From assembly GCA_009774145.1 (NCBI GenBank), contig VSND01000002.1:4960-20898 (forward strand): DNA of 15,939 nucleotides, read 5' to 3'. Under the pieces are notes generated by a model. The model was not told where the DNA came from, did not search any database, and was given only the letters and a program-made list of their open reading frames with translations. The first letter of the stretch is position 1. Each line of letters starts with the position of its first letter. The DNA is from Lachnospiraceae bacterium. Lineage in GTDB: Bacteria; Bacillota; Clostridia; Lachnospirales; Lachnospiraceae. Positions 1 to 6,129 of the stretch are shown piece after piece. Both the position numbers and the translations under genes were made by a program.

Positions 1-52
1 CTTTGTTATCTTCCGTATACAGATTGTTTCTTTGGCTGATTATGTATTTCAT
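1..52 (-). CDS. Possible 5' end of a leftward gene, cut by the window edge
   Basis: An open frame begins with ATG at 52-50 and runs to the window edge (17 codons, starting MKYIISQRNN). A purine-rich GAAGGAT lies about 10 bases before the ATG. An in-frame TTG at 70-68 is an alternative start. An extended -10 promoter sits about 80 bases upstream and points the same way. The fragment is too short to name. A competing rightward frame is open from position 3 to the TGA at 111-113, but it has no supporting signal inside the window. Only the sequence to the left can decide. Confidence 0.3.
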   Translation of the reverse strand, partial: MKYIISQRNNLYTEDNK

Positions 53-134
53 TAATCTTTTATCCTTCAAATTATCATTTCCTGGTTTCGTATTTCTTTC
101 CCGAACATCCTGAAGCGCTCAGGCTACCTTTTTC

Positions 135-143
135 AGTATACCA
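135..143 (-). promoter_or_regulatory. Extended -10 promoter reading leftward
   Basis: On the minus strand the sequence is TGGTATACT, a TGn extension plus a -10 matching TATAAT at 5 of 6 positions. The best -35 at 17-18 bp spacing is poor (CTGAAT), as is common for extended -10 promoters. The predicted start near 128 would give a leader of about 75 bases, including the 109-123 hairpin, before the ATG at 52. Confidence 0.35.
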
Positions 144-230
144 TAAAAACAGGTATAATTCAGTAATTTCATACTACTTCTCTCGTTACTTTTCATACAT
201 CAGCCAATGTTCAGCCTGGTAAAGACAGAC

Positions 231-268
231 AAAAATACCTGCACTCCTAAATGAAATGCAGGTTTTTT
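231..268. terminator. Bidirectional intrinsic terminator
   Basis: A perfect 7-bp stem ACCTGCA (237-243) / TGCAGGT (257-263) encloses a 13-base loop. A run of six T (263-268) follows on the plus strand, and five A (231-235) give a T run on the minus strand. It lies about 130 bases past the stop of the leftward gene at 396 and probably ends that transcript. On the plus strand it may end something from the left. Confidence 0.6.
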
Positions 269-395
269 AGATGGATATGATTCTCCGCGGCGACCTCTCC
301 GCAGCCGCCGCACTTCACGGAGCGGAAGATCCGGGTCAATTCTTATTTCGATATGGGCCGGACTTACAGGCAGTGCAAATATTAGGAAACCGCTT

Positions 396-1403
396 TTACC
401 GGTACCCTTCCACCAGAAACATGGGTTTCACTGCCATGATCTCATCATACTCCTCCTGATCCACCTGGACGGAGGCGTTCAGACGCTTCAGATCCTCTTT
501 GATCACTTCGAAGGCCTCCTCTGCCGTCACCGCCCGGGCATCCTCAATGGCCCGTATCATGCGGGTCAGCACCACCGGGTGCGCATACCGGGCGGGAAGC
601 GGAAAGCCGCTGTATCCATGCAGATGATGTTCCATGGCTTCGCAGGCTTCCCGCCACCCGCGATCCACATAAGCACGGTTATTCTTTCCGGTGGGCAGCA
701 CATTGGCTCCCGCAAACAGGAAGACTGCCGCCAGCCCGAACAGAGTAAAATAGATCCCGTAACCCGCCCTGGTGACGACCGCCCAGAGCCCATAGAGACT
801 TGCCAAAATCCCCAGCAGCACGATGGCGAGCGCCGCCCAGCGATAGGCGGGATTGGAACGCTCATTGACCCGTTTTGCCCTGGCGCTGCGGCTGAGAGCC
901 TCGTAGAGCGCCGGCCGTTCCTCCAGATACTCCCGTGCTTTTAAAAGCCCCCGGATCTGGCTCTCCGCCTTTTCACTGATCTTCGGACGGACTCTGGCCG
1001 CCTCTTCCTCTGCCCGCCTGCGCAGCCTCTCTTCCACGGCCAGGCTCTGGAGCCGGATATCCGGATAATGCTTCCGGATATCGGACAACAGCTCGTCCAC
1101 CTGCTCCTCCCGTTTAAAAAGACACTGCTTCTCACTGCCGTCCCTGCACACCACCACCAGATAAGGCAGCGACGCAAACATTCCTTTTCCCGTAAAACCG
1201 CCCCGGCTCATGGCAACCCTTTTAAAGACGCGTTCGACGCAGGAAAAAGGCACATAATACCGGCGGTCCAGATAAAAACTGCTCAGATACAGCGCCTGCT
1301 CCCCCACGCCGCAGGGACCGTATTTCCGGCAGTGTGCACGATCCGCCTTTAAAACATCCTCCGCCAGCTTTTCCCGCCCCAGAGGTTTTGTATAAAATAC
1401 CAT
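396..1403 (-). CDS. Unidentified two-TM membrane protein, 335 aa
   Basis: I do not recognise the family. The ATG at 1403 is chosen over the upstream ATG at 1553 because AGGAAAGGAAG lies just before it, while the longer form would have to translate through two strong hairpins. Residues 1-115 are soluble and hydrophilic, with a beta-rich stretch (YYVPFSCVERVFKRV, then LPYLVVVCRDGSEKQCLF) that could be a PH-like fold; this is a guess. Residues 120-180 are highly charged and probably helical or coiled. Two TM helices follow at about 189-210 and 215-236, then a C-terminal soluble helical domain of about 100 residues. With both ends on the same side, probably cytoplasmic, it looks like a hairpin-anchored membrane protein. 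It lies 157 bases downstream of cstA on the same strand, with structured RNA between them, so co-transcription is possible but uncertain. Confidence 0.8.
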   Translation of the reverse strand: MVFYTKPLGREKLAEDVLKADRAHCRKYGPCGVGEQALYLSSFYLDRRYYVPFSCVERVFKRVAMSRGGFTGKGMFASLPYLVVVCRDGSEKQCLFKREEQVDELLSDIRKHYPDIRLQSLAVEERLRRRAEEEAARVRPKISEKAESQIRGLLKAREYLEERPALYEALSRSARAKRVNERSNPAYRWAALAIVLLGILASLYGLWAVVTRAGYGIYFTLFGLAAVFLFAGANVLPTGKNNRAYVDRGWREACEAMEHHLHGYSGFPLPARYAHPVVLTRMIRAIEDARAVTAEEAFEVIKEDLKRLNASVQVDQEEYDEIMAVKPMFLVEGYR

Positions 1404-1432
1404 GAAAAACTTCCTTTCCTGCATGAATCTGC

Positions 1433-1466
1433 ATGTTCCGGACGGCGCGCCGCCTGTCCGGAACAT
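1433..1466. repeat. Perfect 11-bp inverted repeat just upstream of the 335-aa gene
   Basis: ATGTTCCGGAC (1433-1443) pairs perfectly with GTCCGGAACAT (1456-1466) around a 12-base GC-only-but-one loop that itself contains GGCGCGCC. On the minus strand the hairpin ends about 13 bases before the AGGAAAGGAAG ribosome binding site of the gene starting at 1403. No T run follows it, so it is not a classical terminator. It could control translation, stabilise the mRNA or bind a protein as DNA. Confidence 0.6.
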
Positions 1467-1483
1467 ATATTTATACAAATCTG

Positions 1484-1529
1484 CCCCGGGCAGCCAGAAA
1501 GCGCACTGCGCACTTCCGGCTGCCCGGGG
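1484..1529. terminator. Strong GC hairpin behind cstA, atypical terminator or mRNA stabiliser
   Basis: CCCCGGGCAGCC (1484-1495) pairs perfectly with GGCTGCCCGGGG (1518-1529). The interior continues with GAA/TTC and GCGCA/TGCGC pairs, giving a nearly continuous long stem. It begins about 30 bases after the cstA stop. In the minus direction only a weak T-containing tail (CAGATTTGT) follows, so termination would be inefficient. Its position suggests partial termination or 3'-end protection of the cstA message. Confidence 0.5.
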
Positions 1530-1560
1530 TATGTACAATTGAAATGAAAACAATGACTGC

Positions 1561-3024
1561 CTACTTTTTCAGATTTCCGTAATCCGGCTTCGGATCCCTG
1601 GTCTTAATCACGAACAGGAACGCTCCCAGGAAGACCACTGCGCATACGATGCCCACCGGATAGGCAATACCCGTCCCCAGATTCAGGCACTCAGGCGCTG
1701 CAAAGAAATAGGTCATGGACACGGCGCTCATAAAAGTGGCCGGTACCGCCGTAATCCAGTAGTTTTTCTTCTCCATAAAGAGATACATGCTGGCAGTCCA
1801 CAGAACAATCATGGCCAGCGTCTGGTTCGTCCAGCTGAAATAACGCCATACGATGGAATAATCCAGCTGGCTGACAAAAGCGCCCACCGCCAGCAGCGGC
1901 ACGCAGAGCACCAGACGGTTTTTCCATGCCTGTTGATCCATGCCGAACCAGTCGGCCAGCGTCAGACGCGCGGAACGAAACGCCGTATCGCCGGAGGTGA
2001 TGGGGCACACGATCACGCCCACCATGGCCAGTGCAATGCCGATGCCGCCCATGGTCTTCGCACACACATCGTAGATGGCCGCGGACTGTCCTGCGCCGAG
2101 AGCCTCGGAAAGTCCGGTAGAAAGTCCGCCGGATACCTCATAGATGGCGCAGCCTGCTGCCGCCCAGATCAGAGCGATCACGCCCTCGGCAGTCATGGCG
2201 CCGTAGAATACGAACCGCCCCTGCCGCTCGCTTTTTAAGCATCTCGCCATCAGCGGACTCTGCGTAGAGTGAAAGCCGGAGATGGCCCCGCAGGCGACGG
2301 TAATGAACATGAAGCTCCACACCGGCGTGCTCTTAGGATGCATGTTGTAGAAATGGCTCCAGATCTCCGGAATCTGGTACTCCGCATGGGTAAAGATTCC
2401 GATGCCCACACCGATGGCCATGACGATCAGACAGATACCGAACACCGGATAGATCTTGCCGATGATCTTGTCAATAGAGATAAAGGTCGCCACAAAATAA
2501 TAGGCCAGAATGATAAAGGTCCACATTTTCACATTGATGAGCATTCCCGCTCCGCCGGAATTGCCGATCAGCGTCGTGATCAGACCTGCCGGCCCTACTG
2601 CGAACACCGTTCCGACCATGACCAGAAGGACCACGCTGAACACGCGCATGACATTTTTCATAATGCCGCCCATGTAGATACCGGTTACCTCCGCAATGGA
2701 CACGCCTTCGTTGCGGGCGCTCAGCATGCCGGAAAAATAATCGTGGACGCCGCCTGCCAGGATCGTACCAAAGGTGATCCACAGAAATACAATGGGCCCC
2801 CACAAAGCTCCCTGCATGGCGCCGAAGATGGGACCAAGACCCGCAATATTCAAAAGCTGTACAAGAAACAGCTTCCACTGCGGCATGACTACATAGTCCA
2901 CGCCGTCGTTGATCCGTACTGCCGGCGTTTCCCTGTCATCCGGGGCAAAGGTGTTGTCGACGATCTTTCCATATACGAAATAGCCGCCGATCAGCAGTGC
3001 AAGACACAGAAAAAAACTTAACAT
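1561..3024 (-). CDS. cstA: CstA-family carbon starvation / nutrient transporter
   Basis: This 487-residue polytopic membrane protein belongs to the CstA family. Its members import peptides or pyruvate when carbon is short (E. coli CstA and BtsT). The family signature is clear near the N-terminus: GLGPIFGAMQGALWGP, followed by GGVHDYFSGMLSARNEG (residues about 63-108). A later GFHSTQSPLMARCLKSE segment is also typical. Hydrophobic helices cover nearly the whole length. The protein is about 200 residues shorter than the E. coli enzyme, as usual for the Firmicute branch. Start choice: ATG 3024 has AGGAGG at 3031-3036, six bases away. It is divergent from a LysR regulator, with a predicted LTTR box about 66 bases upstream of its predicted start site, so it is the likely target. 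The substrate cannot be told from sequence; pyruvate, amino acids or peptides are the family options. Confidence 0.93.
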   Translation of the reverse strand: MLSFFLCLALLIGGYFVYGKIVDNTFAPDDRETPAVRINDGVDYVVMPQWKLFLVQLLNIAGLGPIFGAMQGALWGPIVFLWITFGTILAGGVHDYFSGMLSARNEGVSIAEVTGIYMGGIMKNVMRVFSVVLLVMVGTVFAVGPAGLITTLIGNSGGAGMLINVKMWTFIILAYYFVATFISIDKIIGKIYPVFGICLIVMAIGVGIGIFTHAEYQIPEIWSHFYNMHPKSTPVWSFMFITVACGAISGFHSTQSPLMARCLKSERQGRFVFYGAMTAEGVIALIWAAAGCAIYEVSGGLSTGLSEALGAGQSAAIYDVCAKTMGGIGIALAMVGVIVCPITSGDTAFRSARLTLADWFGMDQQAWKNRLVLCVPLLAVGAFVSQLDYSIVWRYFSWTNQTLAMIVLWTASMYLFMEKKNYWITAVPATFMSAVSMTYFFAAPECLNLGTGIAYPVGIVCAVVFLGAFLFVIKTRDPKPDYGNLKK

Positions 3025-3064
3025 ATTCTCCCTCCTGACTGAGTTTCGTTATTTTGTTATGTAC

Positions 3065-3093
3065 AGTTTAGCAGATTGACAGAATATTGTAAA
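3065..3093 (-). promoter_or_regulatory. Predicted cstA promoter
   Basis: On the minus strand TTTACA (3093-3088) and TAAACT (3070-3065) are separated by exactly 17 bp. The -10 carries a TGC extension and matches the consensus at 4 of 6; the -35 matches at 5 of 6. The predicted start is near 3058. The elements overlap the rightward lysR promoter, so the two polymerases would compete. The weak -10 fits a promoter that needs an activator. Confidence 0.55.
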
Positions 3094-3104
3094 ATACATA
3101 TAAT
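3076..3104 (+). promoter_or_regulatory. Consensus sigma-A promoter for the LysR gene
   Basis: TTGACA (3076-3081), a 17-bp spacer, and TATAAT (3099-3104) match the consensus perfectly. Transcription should start near 3111, giving a leader of about 290 bases to the ATG at 3403. That leader includes the whole 207-base hairpin. A perfect promoter is surprising for a regulator gene, and implies control by the overlapping LTTR site or by the leader. Confidence 0.8.
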
Positions 3105-3116
3105 GAAATAGTAACG

Positions 3117-3131
3117 ATACTTTTTTAGTAT
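3117..3131. promoter_or_regulatory. Putative LysR-type operator (LTTR box)
   Basis: ATACT-N5-AGTAT is a perfect interrupted dyad that fits the T-N11-A rule for LysR-type regulators. Its centre (3124) is about 66 bases upstream of the predicted cstA start, the usual position of the LTTR recognition site. It also covers about +7 to +21 of the predicted lysR transcript, where binding would cause autorepression. A further AGTAT half-site lies at 3136-3140. Confidence 0.5.
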
Positions 3132-3154
3132 AGTTAGTATAACTTTTACATTAT

Positions 3155-3361
3155 TGTTCACGGGGTGGGTAGTCTGCGGCCTGGGCCTGTGTGCTCTGCA
3201 GCGCTGTGTGGACTGGAGCGGACAGCGGAGCCTTTCTGTCTGTCTCAGGCGAACAAACCTGTCCGAATGAGACAGACAGAAAGACTTCGGTGTCCGATAC
3301 ACTCCATACGAGCGCAGAGCACACAGGCCCAGGGCGCAGGCCGCCGCCCACCCCGTGAACA
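3155..3361. repeat. 207-base imperfect long hairpin in the lysR leader
   Basis: The two ends form a perfect 15-bp stem (3155-3169 with 3347-3361; outer bases TGTTCACGGGGTGGG). An asymmetric internal loop follows, then a 20-bp perfect block (CCTGGGCCTGTGTGCTCTGC against its complement at 3312-3331), an imperfect stretch of about 14 of 19 matches, the block CGGACA/TGTCCG, and a 15-bp perfect stem TTTCTGTCTGTCTCA / TGAGACAGACAGAAA. The small apex is near 3258. Paired blocks run through nearly the whole element. It has no coding signal, and its GC content contrasts sharply with the AT-rich promoter just before it. It could be a dispersed palindromic or MITE-like element, or a structured regulatory leader. 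Confidence 0.85.
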
Positions 3362-3402
3362 GAAACACTTTTACAGGCAGCCCGCCAGAGGAGGAAAATG
3401 GC

Positions 3403-4293
3403 ATGGAACTGCGGCATATCCGATATTTTATGGCGGTGGCAGAAGAATTGAATTTTACAAAAGCGGCGGAAAAGCTGCACATGGCACAGCCGCCTCTGAG
3501 CCGGCAGATCCAGGATCTGGAAAAAGAACTGGGCGCCCGGCTTTTTCACCGGACGCCCCATATGCTGAAACTCACAGAGGAGGGCGTGCTGTTTTCCCAG
3601 TACGCCGTCCAGATTCTGGAACTGGCAAGACGCTCTGCGGAAGGAATCCGGGAACTCCATACCGGACTTACGGGAACGCTGTACCTGGCTTCCGTGGAAG
3701 GACATGCGCCGCGCCTGATTTCCGAATGGATCGCCGGCTTTCACAAACTTCATCCCCATGTACAGTACGACCTGTGGAACGGAAGTTCCGACGAAGTGAC
3801 CGACCGGGTCACAAAAGGGCTCTGTGACCTCGGAATCATCACATCGCCCTACAGCACGGAAGGACTGAGCGTCTTACCGGTGTATGACGAACCGTGGGTA
3901 GCCATCCTGCCGAAAGACCATCCGCTGGCTCTGGAAGACGGTGACACCATCCGGCTGGAAAAGCTGTCCCCCTTTGAACTGATCATTCCTTCCCGCCGCT
4001 CCAGGCTCCAGGAGATTACCGGATGGTTTGAACTCTCCGGAAACCGTCCCCATATTCTCTGCCGCATCTCCAATACGCTGAACGCCTATATGCTGGTGGA
4101 ACAGGGCGTGGGCATCGCCATCTATCCTGCCTTCGCCAATGATATCCGGACTCCGGATTCCATCTGTATCCGCCGGATCACAGACCCTTCTGTTACCGTT
4201 TCCTATGCCCTGATCTGGAAGAAGAATCAGAATCTGAGCCATGCGGCGGAAGCATTGATCCGGTATGTCAGAGACGGCATGTCCGCATCCTGA
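3403..4293 (+). CDS. LysR-type transcriptional regulator, probable controller of cstA
   Basis: The 296-residue product has the standard LysR layout. A winged helix-turn-helix spans about residues 1-60 (MELRHIRYFMAVAEELNFTK, then AAEKLHMAQPPLSRQIQDLE). The PPLSRQI recognition helix resembles the BenM/CatM/CbbR-like branch. A linker helix and a two-lobed effector domain follow, from about residue 90 to the end. Start choice: ATG 3403 has GAGGAGG at 3388-3394 with an 8-base gap. The in-frame ATG at 3355 lies inside the long hairpin arm, has no ribosome binding site, and would add 16 residues that no LysR protein needs. The gene is divergent from cstA with an LTTR box between them. This is the classical arrangement for autoregulation plus effector-dependent activation of the neighbour. 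The effector is unknown. Confidence 0.93.
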   Translation: MELRHIRYFMAVAEELNFTKAAEKLHMAQPPLSRQIQDLEKELGARLFHRTPHMLKLTEEGVLFSQYAVQILELARRSAEGIRELHTGLTGTLYLASVEGHAPRLISEWIAGFHKLHPHVQYDLWNGSSDEVTDRVTKGLCDLGIITSPYSTEGLSVLPVYDEPWVAILPKDHPLALEDGDTIRLEKLSPFELIIPSRRSRLQEITGWFELSGNRPHILCRISNTLNAYMLVEQGVGIAIYPAFANDIRTPDSICIRRITDPSVTVSYALIWKKNQNLSHAAEALIRYVRDGMSAS

Positions 4294-4305
4294 ACGAGAA
4301 CTCAT

Positions 4306-4337
4306 GAGAAGGCGGGGCCCGACTGCCCCGCCTTCTC
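4306..4337. terminator. Hairpin terminator between convergent lysR and atl
   Basis: GAGAAGGCGGGG (4306-4317) pairs perfectly over 12 bp with CCCCGCCTTCTC (4326-4337); the loop is 8 bases. It lies 12 bases after the lysR stop and 8 bases from the stop of the leftward atl gene, so it can serve both. There is no T run on either side. Confidence 0.7.
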
Positions 4338-4345
4338 CATCAGAC

Positions 4346-4711
4346 TCATATGCGCTGCTCCTCATAGATCCGTTCCAGCGCTTCCGCCTCTTCCATGGTA
4401 TTCTTCCACCTGTATTTCTTCAGGTCCACTTTCCAGCCGTTTCCGGTCCGGACCGTCTCCACGCCTTCCTTTTGCAGGAGCAGCTTCTGCAGATCCGGCG
4501 TTTCAAAGTAACCGGCCCCGCTTAACTCCCCTTTTGCGTTCACCACCCGGTGGGCCGGGATATCATTCCCGGCAAGGCCGAGCTTCAGTCCGTGTCCTGT
4601 CTGTCTGGCGTGACTCGGCCTGCCGCAGAGCAGCGCGATCTGCCCGTAGGTCGCCACATTCCCTTCCGGGATCCGAAGGCAGACCAGACGCATTCTTTTA
4701 TAGAAATCCAT
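4346..4711 (-). CDS. Alkyltransferase-like (ATL) protein, MGMT DNA-binding domain without the acceptor cysteine
   Basis: The 121-residue product has the C-terminal DNA-binding domain of O6-alkylguanine transferases: IPEGNVATYGQIA (residues 14-26), a recognition helix with RPSHARQTGHGLK, and IPAHRVVNAKGELSG. The methyl-acceptor motif PCHR reads PAHR (residues 52-55), so the protein cannot accept an alkyl group. This is the mark of ATL proteins, which flip O6-alkylguanine out and pass the lesion to nucleotide excision repair (E. coli YbaZ and S. pombe Atl1 carry PWHR). The ATG at 4711 is chosen because GGGAG lies about 7 bases upstream; the ATG at 4717 would touch that site, and the longer frame from 4840 runs inside cca. 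It overlaps the 3' end of cca by 14 bases, implying translational coupling in a proS-cca-atl operon. About 30 charged residues follow the conserved domain. Confidence 0.88.
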   Translation of the reverse strand: MDFYKRMRLVCLRIPEGNVATYGQIALLCGRPSHARQTGHGLKLGLAGNDIPAHRVVNAKGELSGAGYFETPDLQKLLLQKEGVETVRTGNGWKVDLKKYRWKNTMEEAEALERIYEEQRI

Positions 4712-6116
4712 TCTCATCTCCCTGTACGTCGGACACCGATTCGGGATCCGCAGTCTTCCATCCGCATTCACCCGATTCTCCGTACTTTCGCACTGCCTCC
4801 TGCAGCAGCCATTCCTTCTGATTCTTCTCCGGATCCTCAAGCACCCGTTCCAGCAGCTCCTGAAGAATCTCCCCCAGCTTCGGCCCCGGAGAGAAGCCTG
4901 CTTCCATCAGGTCTCTGCCGCTTACTGCCAGCTGTTTTAAGGTGATGCAGTCCTTTTCCTTAAGAATCTTTTCATAAATCCGCCCGACTTCCTGAAGCGC
5001 CTCAAGCTTCGGCTCCTGTGTCTTTGGATTCTGCGCCAGAATATCCGCCCGCTGTACTTTCAGATACAGGGGAAACAGATCCTCCCCGATCCGGTTCACG
5101 GCGCGGCGCACCCTCGCCGGAGTCAGCGCCGGACGGTAATCATGGCACCAGACCAGCTTTGTCACCGTACGGATCGTCTCGTTATCGAACTTCAGCCGTC
5201 TCAGTATCTTCTCCGCCAGCTTCCCGCCGGCTTCCTGATGCCTCTTGAAATGATCGACTCCGGCCTCATCGGTGGTTTTCACTTCCGGCTTGCCAAAATC
5301 ATGGAGCAGCACGGCCAGGCGCAGGGTCTTGTCCGCTTCGATCCGCTGCAGCGCATGGAGCGTATGCTCCCCCACGGAATAGATGTGATGGGGATTGTTC
5401 TGCCCGCACGCCATGCAGGCGTCAAACTCCGGCAGCACCACCCGGGTGATACCGGTTTCCCACGCCTCCCGAAGCCGCTCCGGATGAGGAGAGGTTAAAA
5501 GTTTCACCAGCTCTGCCTGAATCCGTTCCGCACTGACCTTCTTCAGATTTCCGCACAGACTTTCGATGGCAGAGCGGGTCCCCTCCTCCAGCACAAATCC
5601 CAGCTGAGCGCTGAACCGGATGGCGCGCAGCATCCGGAGCGCATCCTCCGTAAAGCGTTCCTCCGCCCTGCCCACACACCGGATGATTCCCCTGCGCAGA
5701 TCCCCGATGCCGTCAAAGGCATCCACCAGGCCTTCCGCTTCGTTATACGCCATGGCGTTGATGGTAAAATCCCGCCGCTTCAGATCTTCCGGCAGGCTTC
5801 TGGTAAACCGCACCTCTTTTGGATGGCGGCAGTCCTCATACTCTCCGTCCACCCGGTAAGTCGTCACTTCAAACCCCTCCTGCTCCAGCATGACGGTTAC
5901 GGTCCCGTGCTGTAGCCCGGTATCAATGGTTCTGCCAAAGAGCGCTTTTACCTCCATGGGAAGCGCCGATGTGGTAATATCCCAGTCTGCAGGCTCTCTT
6001 CCAAGAACCGCATCACGAACACACCCGCCGACGGCATAGGCTTCGTGCCCTGCCGCGGCGAGTGTACGGATAATCTTATTTACTTTTTCCGGAATCTGTA
6101 TCTGTATCTGAGTCAT
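4698..6116 (-). CDS. cca: CCA tRNA nucleotidyltransferase with HD domain
   Basis: This enzyme (472 aa) is a class II nucleotidyltransferase that adds or repairs the 3'-CCA end of tRNAs. Motifs in order: GGCVRDAVLG (residues 30-39); the metal-binding DWD at 44-46; RRDFTINAM (114-122); the EDALRMLRAIRFSAQLGF helix of the neck region (157-174); and an HD phosphohydrolase-like domain with H251, LLHDFGKPE (270-278) and CHD at 325-327. The last 40 residues are variable. The ATG at 6116 is preferred over the far upstream 6212 start because it begins 13 bases after the proS stop, while the longer form would overlap proS by about 80 bases; its ribosome binding site (GAAGAG) is modest. A poly(A) polymerase is the main alternative in this family, but the HD domain and tRNA-gene neighbour favour CCA addition. 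Confidence 0.92.
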   Translation of the reverse strand: MTQIQIQIPEKVNKIIRTLAAAGHEAYAVGGCVRDAVLGREPADWDITTSALPMEVKALFGRTIDTGLQHGTVTVMLEQEGFEVTTYRVDGEYEDCRHPKEVRFTRSLPEDLKRRDFTINAMAYNEAEGLVDAFDGIGDLRRGIIRCVGRAEERFTEDALRMLRAIRFSAQLGFVLEEGTRSAIESLCGNLKKVSAERIQAELVKLLTSPHPERLREAWETGITRVVLPEFDACMACGQNNPHHIYSVGEHTLHALQRIEADKTLRLAVLLHDFGKPEVKTTDEAGVDHFKRHQEAGGKLAEKILRRLKFDNETIRTVTKLVWCHDYRPALTPARVRRAVNRIGEDLFPLYLKVQRADILAQNPKTQEPKLEALQEVGRIYEKILKEKDCITLKQLAVSGRDLMEAGFSPGPKLGEILQELLERVLEDPEKNQKEWLLQEAVRKYGESGECGWKTADPESVSDVQGDENGFL

Positions 6117-6129
6117 GATCTCTTCGTCT

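Larger units (their letters stand above)
53..395. other. 343-base stretch without a convincing gene
   Basis: Bases 53-230 are AT-rich. They hold a small hairpin (109-123, stem CCTGA/TCAGG) and a leftward extended -10 promoter (135-143). A terminator hairpin follows at 231-268. Bases 270-395 switch to GC-rich sequence. On the minus strand that part shows Cys-x-x-Cys pairs (CTAC, then CGGC), but they lie in different frames separated by stops. It could be a decayed zinc-ribbon gene or coincidence. A rightward frame at 271-459 lacks a ribosome binding site and runs into the gene on the other strand, so it was not called. Confidence 0.5.

Noticed and set aside
231..268. CRISPR or repeat-spacer pattern anywhere in the window
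   Set aside because: No regularly spaced repeats were seen apart from the 42-base coding repeats at the right edge, which are contiguous and in frame.
271..459. Rightward 62-codon open frame
   Set aside because: It starts just after a terminator T run, has no ribosome binding site and overlaps the end of the opposite gene.
2269..3021. Rightward 250-codon open frame opposite cstA
   Set aside because: It lies entirely antisense to a clear CstA gene, its product is rich in His/Asp/Arg without any family pattern, and there is no ribosome binding site. It is a by-product of codon use in the real gene.
3355..3402. Longer LysR start at 3355
   Set aside because: The ATG/GTG region lies within the hairpin arm without a ribosome binding site, while 3403 has GAGGAGG at good spacing and gives the standard LysR N-terminus.
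3151..3759. Open frames on both strands across the long hairpin (up to 220 codons)
   Set aside because: They exist because the palindrome is GC-rich and stop-poor; they overlap the well-supported LysR gene and lack start signals.
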